From Sphingopyxis flava (GTDB lineage Bacteria > Pseudomonadota > Alphaproteobacteria > Sphingomonadales > Sphingomonadaceae), in assembly GCF_900168005.1 (NCBI RefSeq), contig NZ_FUYP01000003.1:1-64000 (forward strand): a DNA stretch of 64,000 nt, written 5' to 3'. Positions 35,124-44,807 of the stretch are shown here, piece by piece. The number at the start of each line of letters is the position of its first letter. Position 1 is the first letter of the stretch. Under the pieces are notes generated by a model. The model saw nothing but the letters and a program-made list of their open reading frames with translations. It was not told where the DNA came from and did not search any database. The position numbers and the translations under genes are program-made.

Positions 35124-35519
35124 ATGCTGAGTCCCAACATCAAGACCATCCTGATCCTCGATGCGGTCACCTGTGCCGCCATGTTCCTGCTTTGCGTGTT
35201 CGCCGCGGCCACGGTCGCTCCGCTGCTGGGCCTTCCCGCCGGTGTGGTGACCGCGGCGGGCTGGATCTGCCTCGCCGCTGCGCTGCCGATGGTGGGCGTG
35301 GCGGCGCAGCGGGTGCCAAGCCGAGGGCTTACCAATTTGATCGCCGTCGGCAATCTTTGCTGGGCCGTCGCGAGCTTCGCGGTGCTTGCCATCTTCGCGC
35401 AGCAGATGAGTTGGCTCGGTATCGCGGCGACAGTGGTTCAGGCACTGGTCGTGCTCGAGTTCGCGCTGATCGAGGCGAAGGGCGCGGCCACGTTGCCGCG
35501 TGCGACCGCCGCTGGCTGA
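35124..35519 (+). CDS. 131-aa four-helix membrane protein
   Basis: Four hydrophobic helices (residues ~8-32, 38-58, 70-92 and 97-115), short loops, no catalytic motif. Strong ribosome site AAAGGAGATG before the ATG. It is the divergent partner of the XRE/MmyB-like regulator, 120 bases away; such regulator/membrane-protein pairs are common. The family is not recognised beyond 'small integral membrane protein'. Confidence 0.7.
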   Translation: MLSPNIKTILILDAVTCAAMFLLCVFAAATVAPLLGLPAGVVTAAGWICLAAALPMVGVAAQRVPSRGLTNLIAVGNLCWAVASFAVLAIFAQQMSWLGIAATVVQALVVLEFALIEAKGAATLPRATAAG

Positions 35520-35654
35520 CCACGATCCTGTTCTTGGCGGGGCAGCCTTCGTGCTGCCCTGCTTTTTGCGCAACATCGTTACGCCGAAAGGTTGCAATAC
35601 TTCGCTCGAGGAGCCAAGGTTTCGGATATGCCAAATCGATAATAAGGGGTTCGC

Positions 35655-37604
35655 ATGATCCGCTCGTTCCTGCTCGTCACTCTGTCCGCCTGCGCCCTCT
35701 CCAGCGCCTCGATCACCGGCGCGGCCGAGACCGCCGCTCCCAAATCGGCGCCTGTCACCAGCGACATTCCCGACAAATTCGTCATTCCCGAGTTGAACGC
35801 CGACTATGAGAAGCGTGTTGAGATGATCCCGATGCGTGACGGCACCCGGCTCTACACCGTCATTGTCGTGCCCAAAGGCGCAAAGAACGCTCCGATCGTG
35901 CTGACGCGGACCCCCTACAACGCAAGGAGCCGTGCAAACCGCAAGGACAGCCCCAGCATGCTGTCGACGCTGCCGCTCTCTGACGAGATTTTCGTGAAGG
36001 ACGGCTATATCCGCGTCTATCAGGACATCCGCGGCAAATATGGGTCAGAAGGCGATTATATCGTCAACCGCCCCCCCGTGGGCCCGCTCAACCCGACCAA
36101 GGTCGATCATACGACCGACGCGTGGGACACGATCGACTGGCTGGTGAACAAGAAAAACCTGCCTCAATCGAATGGCCGTGTAGGGATGATCGGCTCATCC
36201 TACGAGGGCTTCACCGTCGTTATGGCGCTTCTCAATCCGCACCCGGCGCTCAAGGTAGCGGCGCCCGAAAGCCCGATGATCGACGGCTGGATGGGCGATG
36301 ACTGGTTCCACCACGGGGCCTTCCGGCTTGCCAATATTGCGTGGATCGGCGGCCAGACCGGATACAAGGGCGAGGGCAAGGTGCCCTCGACCGGGGGGTA
36401 TGACGATTACGACAATTTCCGTACCGGTTCTGCGAACGATTGGGCGAAGAAGGTTGGTTATGACCAGCTACCCTTCTGGCAAAAGATGCTGAAGCACGTC
36501 GCCTATGACGAGTTCTGGCAGCAGCAGGCGCTCGACAAGCTGGTTGCGGCCAACCCCTCTAACGTCCCGACGCTGTGGGAGCAGGGGCTGTGGGACCAGG
36601 AAGATATGTATGGCGCGATCATGAGCTGGGAAGCGCTGAAGGCAAAGGGGAAGATGGGCAACAACTTCCTCGTCATGGGTCCGTGGCGCCACAGCCAGAT
36701 CAACCGCGAGGGGCGCTCGCTTGGCCCGTTCCAGTGGGACGGCGACACGGCGGCGCAGTTCCGCGAGGAGATGGTGCTGCCCTTCTTCAACCAGTATCTG
36801 AAGGATGGTCCGCCCGCGAAGCTTCCCGCCGCCGCCATCTACAACACCGGCGAGAATCACTGGGATCGTTTCACGACCTGGCCGCTCGCCTGTGAGAGCG
36901 GATGCCAGACGCCGCTCACCCCGATCTATGTGGGGCCGGAGGGCCGTCTGGGCTTTGGCAAGCCGGCGCCCGGCAAGACCAGCTATATTTCCGACCCCGC
37001 GAAGCCCGTGCCGCACCTCTCGCGCCCGGTGAATTTCGGCGACGGGCGCTGGGGAGACTGGCTGGTAAGCGACCAGCGCCACGTCGATGGTCGTCCCGAC
37101 GTCCTGACCTTCCAGACCGATGTGCTCACCGAGCCGGTGCGCGTGTCGGGCGCGCCGATGGCGAATATCTTCGCGCAGATTACCGGATCAGACGTCGATT
37201 TCATCGTCAAGCTGATCGATGTCTATCCGGCCGAGGTGGCGACCGATCCGAAGATGGGCGGTTATCAGCTCGCGATCAGCCAGGACATTTTCCGCGGCCG
37301 CTATCGCGACAGTTTCTCCAATCCCACCGCAATTCCCTCGGGCGTCCCGCAGGCCTACAAGTTCCGCCTGCCGACGGTGAACCATGTGTTCCAGCCTGGG
37401 CACCGGATCATGGTGCAGATCCAGTCGAGCCAGTTCCCGCTTTACGACCGTAACCCGCAGACCTTCGTGCCCAACATCTTCCTCGCGAAACCCGAGGATT
37501 ACAAGAAGCAGGAAGTGACAATTCTGCAGGGAGGAAGTACGGCGAGCAGCGTGCTGCTTCCGCTCGTGCCGGTGGATCAGTCGGCGGTCATGGCGCGGCA
37601 GTAA
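35655..37604 (+). CDS. CocE/NonD family serine hydrolase, exported
   Basis: A 649-aa enzyme with a signal peptide (MIRSFLLVTLSACALSSAS). The alpha/beta-hydrolase domain (residues ~50-385) carries the nucleophile in GSSYEGF and the acid/His region MGPWRHSQ (His ~350). The C-terminal jelly-roll domain (about 420-640) is the X-Pro dipeptidyl-peptidase C-terminal type. Members hydrolyse esters, cocaine-like esters, beta-lactam side chains or X-Pro peptides; the substrate here is not known. Transcribed alone. Confidence 0.88.
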   Translation: MIRSFLLVTLSACALSSASITGAAETAAPKSAPVTSDIPDKFVIPELNADYEKRVEMIPMRDGTRLYTVIVVPKGAKNAPIVLTRTPYNARSRANRKDSPSMLSTLPLSDEIFVKDGYIRVYQDIRGKYGSEGDYIVNRPPVGPLNPTKVDHTTDAWDTIDWLVNKKNLPQSNGRVGMIGSSYEGFTVVMALLNPHPALKVAAPESPMIDGWMGDDWFHHGAFRLANIAWIGGQTGYKGEGKVPSTGGYDDYDNFRTGSANDWAKKVGYDQLPFWQKMLKHVAYDEFWQQQALDKLVAANPSNVPTLWEQGLWDQEDMYGAIMSWEALKAKGKMGNNFLVMGPWRHSQINREGRSLGPFQWDGDTAAQFREEMVLPFFNQYLKDGPPAKLPAAAIYNTGENHWDRFTTWPLACESGCQTPLTPIYVGPEGRLGFGKPAPGKTSYISDPAKPVPHLSRPVNFGDGRWGDWLVSDQRHVDGRPDVLTFQTDVLTEPVRVSGAPMANIFAQITGSDVDFIVKLIDVYPAEVATDPKMGGYQLAISQDIFRGRYRDSFSNPTAIPSGVPQAYKFRLPTVNHVFQPGHRIMVQIQSSQFPLYDRNPQTFVPNIFLAKPEDYKKQEVTILQGGSTASSVLLPLVPVDQSAVMARQ

Positions 37605-37611
37605 GGTGGCG

Positions 37612-37634
37612 TCCCTCCCTGCAAAGGGGAGGGA
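37612..37634. terminator. hairpin between convergent genes, possible terminator
   Basis: TCCCTCCC (37612-37619), loop TGCAAAG, GGGAGGGA (37627-37634). Perfect 8-bp stem located between the CocE gene and the convergent usp gene. No T-run follows on either strand, so termination ability is uncertain. Confidence 0.4.
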
Positions 37635-37638
37635 TACA

Positions 37639-38094
37639 TCAACTCAGCGCGTCGAGCCGCTCAATGTCGATACCCCCCGGCACCAGCATCACCGGACACG
37701 GTAGGGTGCCCGCGTCATGCCCGGTGAAGTGGGCGACGAGCGGCCCCGGCGCGCCGCTCGGCGCGGTCGCGAGGACGAGGGCGGCAACCTCGTCACTCGT
37801 CCCGATCACTTCGCGCACCACCTCGGCGGGCTTGCCCGATTTGACAAGGATTTTGGGCACCACATTCGCTTCCTGCGCGACCGCTTCGGCAGCGGCAGCA
37901 GCGAGCGCCTCGGCCTGTTCGCGTGCTTCGGCCTCGATTGTCGCCTGAACACCGCCAAAGGCGAGAAAATCCTGCGGCGGGACGATCGCGAGCACCATCA
38001 CCCCGCCGCCCGTCCGCGCTGCACGCCGCGCCGCAAAGCGTAGCGCGAGCGTCGCTTCGGGACTGTCGTCGATCACCACCAGATAAGTCCGCAT
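37639..38094 (-). CDS. universal stress protein (UspA family)
   Basis: A 151-aa single-domain Usp. It starts RTYLVVIDDSPEATLALRFA and ends with a degraded nucleotide-binding loop (GPLVAHFTGHDAGTLPCPVMLVPGG), which does not match the G-x2-G-x9-G(S/T) pattern of ATP-binding members well. So it may belong to the non-ATP-binding class. Cytoplasmic, generally induced in growth arrest. No GGAAC/CGTT promoter was found upstream. Confidence 0.85.
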   Translation of the reverse strand: MRTYLVVIDDSPEATLALRFAARRAARTGGGVMVLAIVPPQDFLAFGGVQATIEAEAREQAEALAAAAAEAVAQEANVVPKILVKSGKPAEVVREVIGTSDEVAALVLATAPSGAPGPLVAHFTGHDAGTLPCPVMLVPGGIDIERLDALS

Positions 38095-38256
38095 CAGCCC
38101 CGACCCCTGCTATTATTTTCGCTGGGAGACTGCGTCACATTCGTATGAAACGCAAGTTCGCCCCCGCTGGACCTTGACCCGGCTTATGCTTATGGCGAGG
38201 GAGAAGCCGTAACGGCAGGCCCCGGCCTCCCCAGACTGACAGGAACCCAAGAGACG

Positions 38257-39531
38257 ATGCCGATCGAACTCAAAATGCCCGCTCTTTCGCCGACAATGGA
38301 GGAGGGCACGCTCGCCAAATGGCTGGTCAAGGAAGGCGATGAGGTCAAATCGGGCGACCTGCTCGCTGAGATCGAGACCGACAAGGCGACGATGGAGTTC
38401 GAAGCGGTCGACGAGGGAAGGATCGCGCAGATAGTGGTCCCGGAAGGCACCGACAATGTGAAGGTCGGCACCGTGATCGCGGTAATCGCAGGCGAAGGTG
38501 AGGATGCGAGCACGGCAAAAGCTGCGCCTGCTCCCGCCGCTGCTCCGGTGCCGGAGGCGAAGGCTGAGCCCGCTCCTGCACCTGCTCCCGCCGCGGCGGC
38601 GCCCGCACCGGCGACCTCGGGCGACCGGATCAAGGCGAGCCCGCTTGCCAAGCGCATCGCGGCCGAACGGGGCATCGATCTCAGTACCGTGACCGGCAGC
38701 GGTCCTGGTGGCCGTATTGTCAAGGCTGACCTCGAGGGCGCTTCCGCGGGCGTCGCCGCTGCGGCCGCCCAGCCCGCCCCCGCCGCAGCAGCAGCAGCGC
38801 CCGCCCTATCCCCGGCGCCTGCCCAGCCCTTCGAGACCGACATTCCGTACACGGCGGAAAAGCTCAGCAACATGCGCAAAACGATCGCACGCCGCCTGAC
38901 CGAGGCGAAGCAGACGATCCCGCACATCTACCTGACCGTGGATATCCAGCTCGACAAGCTGCTGAAACTGCGCGGCGAACTCAACGCCGCGCTCGAGCCG
39001 CAGGGGGTAAAGCTCAGCGTCAACGATCTTCTGATCAAGGCGCTCGCCAAGGCGCTGATCCAGGTTCCCAAATGCAACGTCAGCTTTGCGGGCGACCAGC
39101 TCATCAGTTACAGCCGCGCCGACATTTCCGTGGCGGTAAGCGTTCCTGCGGGCCTGATCACCCCGATCATCGTCGGGGCTGATGAAAAATCAGTCAGCAA
39201 GATCTCGACCGAGATGAAGGAACTCGCCGCGCGCGCCAAGGAGGGCAAGCTTCAGCCGCACGAATATCAGGGCGGCACCGCGAGCATCAGCAATATGGGC
39301 ATGTTCGGCATCACCCAGTTCGACGCGGTCATCAACCCGCCGCAGGCTATGATCATGGCGGTCGGCGCGGGCGAGAAGCGGCCGTGGATCGTCGACGACG
39401 CCGTGTCGATCGCCACGATCATGTCGGCAACCGGCAGCTTCGACCACCGCGCGATCGATGGCGCCGACGGCGCGCAGCTCATGCAGGCGTTCAAGCAGAT
39501 CGTGGAGAATCCGCTGGGGCTGGTGGCCTGA
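38257..39531 (+). CDS. pdhC: pyruvate dehydrogenase E2, dihydrolipoamide acetyltransferase
   Basis: A 424-aa enzyme. Domains: lipoyl domain residues 1-80 with lipoyl lysine in [11 protein letters not shown]; Ala/Pro-rich flexible linker (~82-125); E1/E3-binding domain with [14 protein letters not shown] and [15 protein letters not shown] (~128-165); second Ala/Pro linker; catalytic domain from ~200 with active His/Asp in [14 protein letters not shown]. It transfers acetyl groups to CoA. The E1 genes pdhA/pdhB are not adjacent; E3 follows 210 bases on. Only one lipoyl domain is present. Confidence 0.94.
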   Translation: MPIELKMPALSPTMEEGTLAKWLVKEGDEVKSGDLLAEIETDKATMEFEAVDEGRIAQIVVPEGTDNVKVGTVIAVIAGEGEDASTAKAAPAPAAAPVPEAKAEPAPAPAPAAAAPAPATSGDRIKASPLAKRIAAERGIDLSTVTGSGPGGRIVKADLEGASAGVAAAAAQPAPAAAAAAPALSPAPAQPFETDIPYTAEKLSNMRKTIARRLTEAKQTIPHIYLTVDIQLDKLLKLRGELNAALEPQGVKLSVNDLLIKALAKALIQVPKCNVSFAGDQLISYSRADISVAVSVPAGLITPIIVGADEKSVSKISTEMKELAARAKEGKLQPHEYQGGTASISNMGMFGITQFDAVINPPQAMIMAVGAGEKRPWIVDDAVSIATIMSATGSFDHRAIDGADGAQLMQAFKQIVENPLGLVA

Positions 39532-39665
39532 TCCGGAAAGGGTGGTGCGCTTCGTTCGGCAATTTCTGCATTTGCTGATCGGGCCGTTTGCGCTGGCTCT
39601 TCTTTGCCGCTTCGGCAAGCTGGATGTGGCCTGAAGCTTCTGGTTGAAGATGGTTTTTCGCATAG

Positions 39666-39711
39666 GCCGCCATGGGCGGCTCCGTGTTTTGGGAGCTGAC
39701 AGGAAAGCTCC
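39666..39711. promoter_or_regulatory. two small inverted repeats in the lpdA leader
   Basis: GCCGCC-ATG-GGCGGC (39666-39680) and GGAGCT-N8-AGCTCC (39692-39711) are perfect 6-bp inverted repeats in the 210-base gap between the E2 and E3 genes. They could form RNA hairpins in the leader of lpdA or act as an operator. The rest of the gap shows nothing clear. Confidence 0.3.
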
Positions 39712-39741
39712 GCAGACGGGATGGCGATTAAGGAGATAATC

Positions 39742-41154
39742 GTGGCAGATACTTACGACCTCATCGTCCTCGGCTCGGGCCCCGGCGGCTATGTCGCGGC
39801 GATCCGTGCGGCACAATTGGGCCTGAAGACCGCGATCGTCGAGCGCGAGAATCTGGGCGGCATCTGCCTCAATTGGGGCTGCATCCCGACCAAGGCACTG
39901 CTGCGCTCGGCCGAGATCTATCATTATATGCAGCACGCCAAAGACTATGGTCTGTCCGCGGCGAATATCGGTGCCGATCTCGACGCCGTGGTGAAACGCA
40001 GCCGCGGGGTCGCGGCGCAGCTCAACAAGGGCGTCACCGGGCTGATGAAGAAAAACAAGATCACCGTCCATATGGGCGAAGGCAAGCTCACCGCGCCCGG
40101 CAAGCTCGAGGTGAAAGGCGAGAAGGGCAGCGAAACGCTGACCGCGAAACATATCATCGTCGCGACAGGCGCTCGCGCTCGCGATCTGCCCTTTGCTCCT
40201 GCCGACGGCAAGCGCATCTGGACCTATCGGCATGCGATGACTCCGCCCGAAATGCCGAAAAAGCTGCTCGTTATCGGATCGGGGGCGATCGGGATAGAAT
40301 TTGCAAGCTTCTACAACGACATGGGCGCCGAAGTGACGGTCGTGGAGATGCTCGATCGCATCGTTCCCGTCGAAGACGCCGATGTATCGAGCTTCCTTGA
40401 AAAAGCACTTAAAAAACAAGGTATGACGATCCTTGCCGGAGCTGGTGTCGAGGAATTGAAGGCGACCGCGACCGGTGTTTCGGCGAAGATCAAGACGAAG
40501 GACGGAAAGGTCGAGGCGGGCGATTTCAGCCACGCGATCGTCGCCATCGGCATCATTCCCAATACCGAGGGCATCGGACTCGACACGCTCGGCGTGAAGA
40601 CGACCAAGGGCCATATCGACACCGACCCCTATTGCCGCACCAATGTGAAAGGCCTGTGGGCGATCGGAGACGTCACCGCGCCTCCCTGGCTCGCGCACAA
40701 GGCGAGCCACGAAGGGGTAATCGCTGCCGAAGCGATCGCACAGGAGCTTGGCAACAAGGACGTCCACCCGCATCCGATGGACGTGCGCAACATCCCCGGC
40801 TGCACCTATTGCCACCCGCAAATCGCCAGCGTCGGTTTGACCGAAGCGAAGGCGAAGGAAGCGGGATATGAGGTGAAGGTCGGCAATTTCCCCTTCATCG
40901 GCAACGGCAAGGCGATCGCGCTGGGTGAGGTCGAGGGTTTTGTGAAGACCGTGTTCGATGCAAAGACCGGCGAACTGCTCGGCGCCCATATGGTCGGCGC
41001 CGAAGTCACGGAAATGATCCAGGGCTACACCGTCGGCAAGACGGCCGAGCTGGTCGAGGAAGATTTCATGCACACGGTCTATCCGCATCCGACAATCAGC
41101 GAGACGATGCACGAGGCGGTGCTTTCTGCTTACGGACGCGTCCTCCATATCTGA
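39742..41154 (+). CDS. lpdA: dihydrolipoyl dehydrogenase (E3)
   Basis: A 470-aa FAD disulfide oxidoreductase that reoxidises the lipoyl group of E2. FAD motif GSGPGGYVAAIRAAQLG, redox disulfide GGICLNWGCIPTK, NAD motif GSGAIGIEFASF, and the C-terminal catalytic His-Glu in HPHPTISETMHEA. I choose GTG at 39742 (MADTYDLIVLG) because AAGGAG lies seven bases before it; an in-frame ATG at 39721 would place that site inside the gene. The wording of the disulfide motif (NWGC) is that of the alphaproteobacterial PDH-linked E3. Confidence 0.95.
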   Translation: MADTYDLIVLGSGPGGYVAAIRAAQLGLKTAIVERENLGGICLNWGCIPTKALLRSAEIYHYMQHAKDYGLSAANIGADLDAVVKRSRGVAAQLNKGVTGLMKKNKITVHMGEGKLTAPGKLEVKGEKGSETLTAKHIIVATGARARDLPFAPADGKRIWTYRHAMTPPEMPKKLLVIGSGAIGIEFASFYNDMGAEVTVVEMLDRIVPVEDADVSSFLEKALKKQGMTILAGAGVEELKATATGVSAKIKTKDGKVEAGDFSHAIVAIGIIPNTEGIGLDTLGVKTTKGHIDTDPYCRTNVKGLWAIGDVTAPPWLAHKASHEGVIAAEAIAQELGNKDVHPHPMDVRNIPGCTYCHPQIASVGLTEAKAKEAGYEVKVGNFPFIGNGKAIALGEVEGFVKTVFDAKTGELLGAHMVGAEVTEMIQGYTVGKTAELVEEDFMHTVYPHPTISETMHEAVLSAYGRVLHI

Positions 41155-41164
41155 GCGCCCCGCC

Positions 41165-41767
41165 TTGGGCCGCTGGCTCGTCCCGACGCTGCTTCTAGGG
41201 GCCGCGCTGCTGCTTGGCTCGCTCGTTCAAGGGCCCGCGCTGACGGCGGCCGATGTCGCCCTTGCAACCCCCCTTCTCCTCAGGGCAGACGCCGCGCCTC
41301 CCGTGCTCATTGCCTTCACGCAGGGCATCAGCTGGCTTGGAGGCGGAATTCCCCGCTGGACGCTTGCCCTGTTGCTGGTTGCGTTCCTCTGGCGGAAGGC
41401 CGGGCGGGGGCCCGCGCTGCTGCTCGCAGCCACTGCGGTCGCGGCCAATCTGGCATCGAGCCTGCTCAAGATTATTTTTGACCGGCCGCGTCCCAACCTC
41501 GTTCCGCATCTCGATCATGTGGCGAGCTGGTCTTATCCGAGCGGACATGCCACCAGCGTCACGGCAATCGCGCTCCTCCTGGCGCTCCTCGCACCCCGGC
41601 CATGGCGCCGCGTGGCGGCATGGTGCGCGGCAGCGGCCATTTCGTCGACCGCGTTGTCGCGAGTCATGCTGGGAGTCCACTGGCCGAGTGATGTGCTGGG
41701 CGGAACGATGCTTGGTGCTGCCTTCGCTTTCGCCGCCGCCGGGATCGATCGGCGCGTCAGGCGCTGA
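41165..41767 (+). CDS. PAP2-family membrane phosphatase
   Basis: A 200-aa protein with six membrane helices. The three phosphatase motifs are complete: KIIFDRPRP, SYPSGHAT and SRVMLGVHWPSD. It removes phosphate from lipid or isoprenoid diphosphates (phosphatidate, undecaprenyl diphosphate) at the periplasmic face. Starts with TTG at 41165, 10 bases after lpdA. Its 3' end overlaps the convergent EamA gene by 11 bases. Confidence 0.88.
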   Translation: MGRWLVPTLLLGAALLLGSLVQGPALTAADVALATPLLLRADAAPPVLIAFTQGISWLGGGIPRWTLALLLVAFLWRKAGRGPALLLAATAVAANLASSLLKIIFDRPRPNLVPHLDHVASWSYPSGHATSVTAIALLLALLAPRPWRRVAAWCAAAAISSTALSRVMLGVHWPSDVLGGTMLGAAFAFAAAGIDRRVRR

Positions 41768-42626
41768 GCAGGACGACGCCGGCGATCAGCAATATCGAGC
41801 CTGCAAGGCGCCAGCGTCCTACCGCTTCGCCGAGAAAGATCATTCCGAACAATGCGCCTGCCATCATCGACATCTCGCGCGTCGGCGCCACGACGTGCAG
41901 GGGCGCACCCATTTTGAGCGCCGTCAGCACGAGAATATAGGAAGCTGGCGAGAGCAGTCCCACCGCTATGGCCAGCCCCCAATGACCGCGCATCCGCGCC
42001 GCCGCGTTGCGGCGGTCGCGCAGGACGAGTGGCAGAAGGAAAAGGAAGCGCAGCATGTTCGAAAGCCAGTCCAGTACGACCGGCACCACGCCCAGCATCT
42101 TTACCGCCCAGCCGTCGACTAGGGTATAAGCCGCGATGAGCGCGCCCGTCCCCATGCCCCAACGCACTCCGCGATGGGCCTCGGGGGTATGAAACGCGGC
42201 GAAGCGCCCCTGCGTCGCGATCAGCGCGATCCCTGCGACAACGAGTATGAGGCCGGCCAGTCCGGGCGCGCTGATATCCTCGCCCATCAGCAGGAAAGCG
42301 CCGACCGATGCCAGCATCGGTCCGGTGCCGCGCGCGACCGGATAGACGACCGACAGATCGGCAAGCTGATAGCCGCGCTGAAGGCAAAGACTGTAAGCGA
42401 GGTGCACGAGCGCGGAGAGAAGAATAAAGCCGGCAGCCGCCCCGCTCCACGCCATCCCCTCGGTCAAGAGGATCCAGACGACCCAGGGTGCATAGACGAG
42501 CGTCGCAACCAGATTATAGGCAAAGACAAATGCTGTCCCGGCATGAGCCGCCCGCTTGGCGAGGAGGTTCCATGTGGCGTGGAACAAGGCGGCGAGGACG
42601 ACCAGGCTGAGCGAAAGCAAAGACAT
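41757..42626 (-). CDS. EamA/DMT family transporter
   Basis: A 289-aa ten-helix transporter with two EamA repeats (about residues 5-135 and 150-288). Family cues are FHATWNLLAKRA in helix 1, VVYPVARGTGPM and APTREMSMMAGALFG in the second repeat, and GEAVGRWRLAGSILLIAGV at the end. DMT members export metabolites or amino acids; the substrate is unknown. Transcribed toward the PAP2 gene; an RBS is not obvious. Confidence 0.88.
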   Translation of the reverse strand: MSLLSLSLVVLAALFHATWNLLAKRAAHAGTAFVFAYNLVATLVYAPWVVWILLTEGMAWSGAAAGFILLSALVHLAYSLCLQRGYQLADLSVVYPVARGTGPMLASVGAFLLMGEDISAPGLAGLILVVAGIALIATQGRFAAFHTPEAHRGVRWGMGTGALIAAYTLVDGWAVKMLGVVPVVLDWLSNMLRFLFLLPLVLRDRRNAAARMRGHWGLAIAVGLLSPASYILVLTALKMGAPLHVVAPTREMSMMAGALFGMIFLGEAVGRWRLAGSILLIAGVVLLSA

Positions 42627-42682
42627 CGCAGCTCGCGCCTACCGAGCGGCCCGGCGCTCGGGAACGTATCGCCTCCGGTACA

Positions 42683-43153
42683 TCAACGGCCAGGCCGCGC
42701 GCCCTTTTCGGCGAATTCGGCGACCAGCGGCGCATAGTCTTCCATGGCGGGAAATTCCTCGAAACTGTGCACCGCGCCGGTCTTCGCCCAGGCGAGTGCT
42801 TCGCTGGTATAGCTTTCGATAAACGGCGCGAACCAGCTGAAGTCATCGAGCATCGAGGGGCGAATGTTGGTGAAGCCCAGGCTGGGTTCGACCTCGGTGA
42901 AAACCCAGCTCTTGCAGTGGTCGCAATGCCAATGGTGCAGACCCGGATCGTGAAGACCGCCAAGGACCGGCTCGCCTTCGGTCACGCGAAAGCCGCTGTC
43001 CGGGATCGCCATCGAAAGGGAGTAGGCGCTCGCGCTCATCTTCTGACAGCCAGTGCAGTGGCACGCCATGGTGAGGAGGGGCGGCGTGCTGATCTCGAAC
43101 CGCAGCTTGCCGCACCGGCAACCGCCGACCCAGGGTAGCTTCCAGTCGCTCAT
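42683..43153 (-). CDS. GFA family zinc protein (CENP-V/GFA)
   Basis: A 156-aa protein with the zinc-binding cysteines of the GFA family: GCRCGKLRF, ACHCTGCQK and HCDHCKSW. Some members are glutathione-dependent formaldehyde-activating enzymes, but most, like this one, have no demonstrated activity. A C-terminal extension of ~45 residues (from MLDDFSWF) is seen. No formaldehyde-oxidation gene is near. Confidence 0.88.
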   Translation of the reverse strand: MSDWKLPWVGGCRCGKLRFEISTPPLLTMACHCTGCQKMSASAYSLSMAIPDSGFRVTEGEPVLGGLHDPGLHHWHCDHCKSWVFTEVEPSLGFTNIRPSMLDDFSWFAPFIESYTSEALAWAKTGAVHSFEEFPAMEDYAPLVAEFAEKGARPGR

Positions 43154-43345
43154 CGTGACATTCCTTGTCTTGCCGGCGGTTTGCCTGGAGCGAGCTGCGT
43201 GCCCGCCTTGCGCCTCGATGAATTGCCACGGGCCCGCCGCCCTCGCAATGCCGCGTTCGATCTAAGCGGGCCCTGCTTTTTTCGCTGTCGCGAAAACTTT
43301 CTTTTTGCCATCAGGGGGCCGGGGTTTGAGTGGGGAGGGGGACTC

Positions 43346-44665
43346 ATGCGCTTTCGCGGCACGATCGGCAATTTTCTGCGGGTAATCGCCTTTGCGGCGA
43401 CCGCCTCTATCGCGGCGCAGGGCGGAGCGTCAGAGCAGGCAGGAGGTTCAAGATCCTCCGTGATCACCGCCGCCCGCATGCTGGACGTCGAAAGTGGAAA
43501 GACGATCGAGCATCCAGCGATCTTTGTCGGCGCTGACGGGCGCATCACCCAGATCGCCGACGCGCGCACCGTGCGCTGGGGACGGGACGCAGAGCATATC
43601 GACCTTGGCGAGCGGACCCTGCTTCCTGGGCTTATTGACATGCATGTCCACCTGACCGCTCTTGCGGAAGTCGGGGGCTATCAGGGGCTGCGCTACACGG
43701 ACAGTTTCTGGACCGCCGTTGGAGTCGCCAATGCGAGGACGACGATCGAGGCGGGTTTCACCACTGTACGCAATGTCGGATCGGCCAATTTCGAGGATGT
43801 CGGCCTCAAGCAGGCGATCGAAGGGGGCTATATCATCGGGCCGCGCATCATTCCGGCAGGCTGGGCGCTCGGCGCAACCGGCGGGCATTGCGACAGCGGG
43901 GGACTGCCGCCCTCGATGGACCGTAAGGAGCCCTCGGTGATCGACAGCCCCGAGGAGGCTCGCCGCAAGGTGCGCTGGCTGCACAAATATGGGGCCCGCG
44001 CGATCAAGATCTGCGCGACCGGCGGGGTGTTTTCACTCGGCGACAGTGTCGGCGCGCAGCAACTGACGCTCGAGGAAATGAAGGCGGTTGCCGAAGAGGC
44101 GCATATGCTGGGGATCAAGGTCGCGGCGCATGCACATGGGGACGAGGGTATCCGCGCCGCGATCCTCGCGGGCATCGACACGATCGAGCATTGCAGCCTT
44201 GCAAGCGACGAGACGCTTAAACTGGCGGCCGAACGCAAAACCTGGTTCGCGATGGATATCTACAATGACGATTTTATCCTTGCGACGGGTACGGCGAACG
44301 GCACCGAGCAGGAAAGCCTCGACAAGGAAAAGGCAATCGGCCTTGCTCAGCGCCAGACTTTCCAGCGCGCGGTAAAGGCGGGCGTGCGGATGATTTTCGG
44401 TACCGACGCGGGGATTTATCCCCACGGCGACAATGCACGGCAATTTGCAAAGATGGTCGAGTGGGGAATGACGCCAATCCAGGCGATCCGCGCCGCGACG
44501 CTGAACGGAGCCGAAGCGTTGGGGATGGACGGCGATATCGGTGCGATCGCGGTCGGCCGCTTTGCTGACATCATCGCTATCGAAGGCGATCCGCTCACGG
44601 ACGTAACGCGGCTCCAGCATGTCGCAGCGGTGGTGAAAGGCGGGGTCCTGATCAAGCGCGAATAG
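43346..44665 (+). CDS. exported amidohydrolase family protein
   Basis: A 439-aa metal-dependent hydrolase with a signal-like N-terminus (IGNFLRVIAFAATASIAAQ). The metal motif HVH is in LIDMHVHL (residues ~97-104); a Lys in ARAIKICATGG (possible carbamylated metal bridge); His residues in VAAHAHGDEG and IEHCSL; metal Asp in FGTDAGIYPHG. This is the imidazolonepropionase/Xaa-Pro dipeptidase-like branch, acting on amide or peptide bonds. Start ATG follows GGGGAGGGGG; the frame is open 165 bases upstream but that part has no homology pattern. Confidence 0.88.
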   Translation: MRFRGTIGNFLRVIAFAATASIAAQGGASEQAGGSRSSVITAARMLDVESGKTIEHPAIFVGADGRITQIADARTVRWGRDAEHIDLGERTLLPGLIDMHVHLTALAEVGGYQGLRYTDSFWTAVGVANARTTIEAGFTTVRNVGSANFEDVGLKQAIEGGYIIGPRIIPAGWALGATGGHCDSGGLPPSMDRKEPSVIDSPEEARRKVRWLHKYGARAIKICATGGVFSLGDSVGAQQLTLEEMKAVAEEAHMLGIKVAAHAHGDEGIRAAILAGIDTIEHCSLASDETLKLAAERKTWFAMDIYNDDFILATGTANGTEQESLDKEKAIGLAQRQTFQRAVKAGVRMIFGTDAGIYPHGDNARQFAKMVEWGMTPIQAIRAATLNGAEALGMDGDIGAIAVGRFADIIAIEGDPLTDVTRLQHVAAVVKGGVLIKRE

Positions 44666-44807
44666 GGCCGTAAAAATGGGGTGGAAATCGGCAACAGCAG
44701 ATTCTAGGCTTGTCCAAGGTCGCTCACGCTTGCGGAGAAAGCAGAATGTCGCGCCGCGAGCCGTTGCTTTTAACGCCTTTCCTTTTCGCAAAATGAGGAA
44801 ATGACCG

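Noticed and set aside
39190-41148. Long antisense frame (652 codons) over pdhC and lpdA
   Set aside because: Shadow of conserved genes; no motif.
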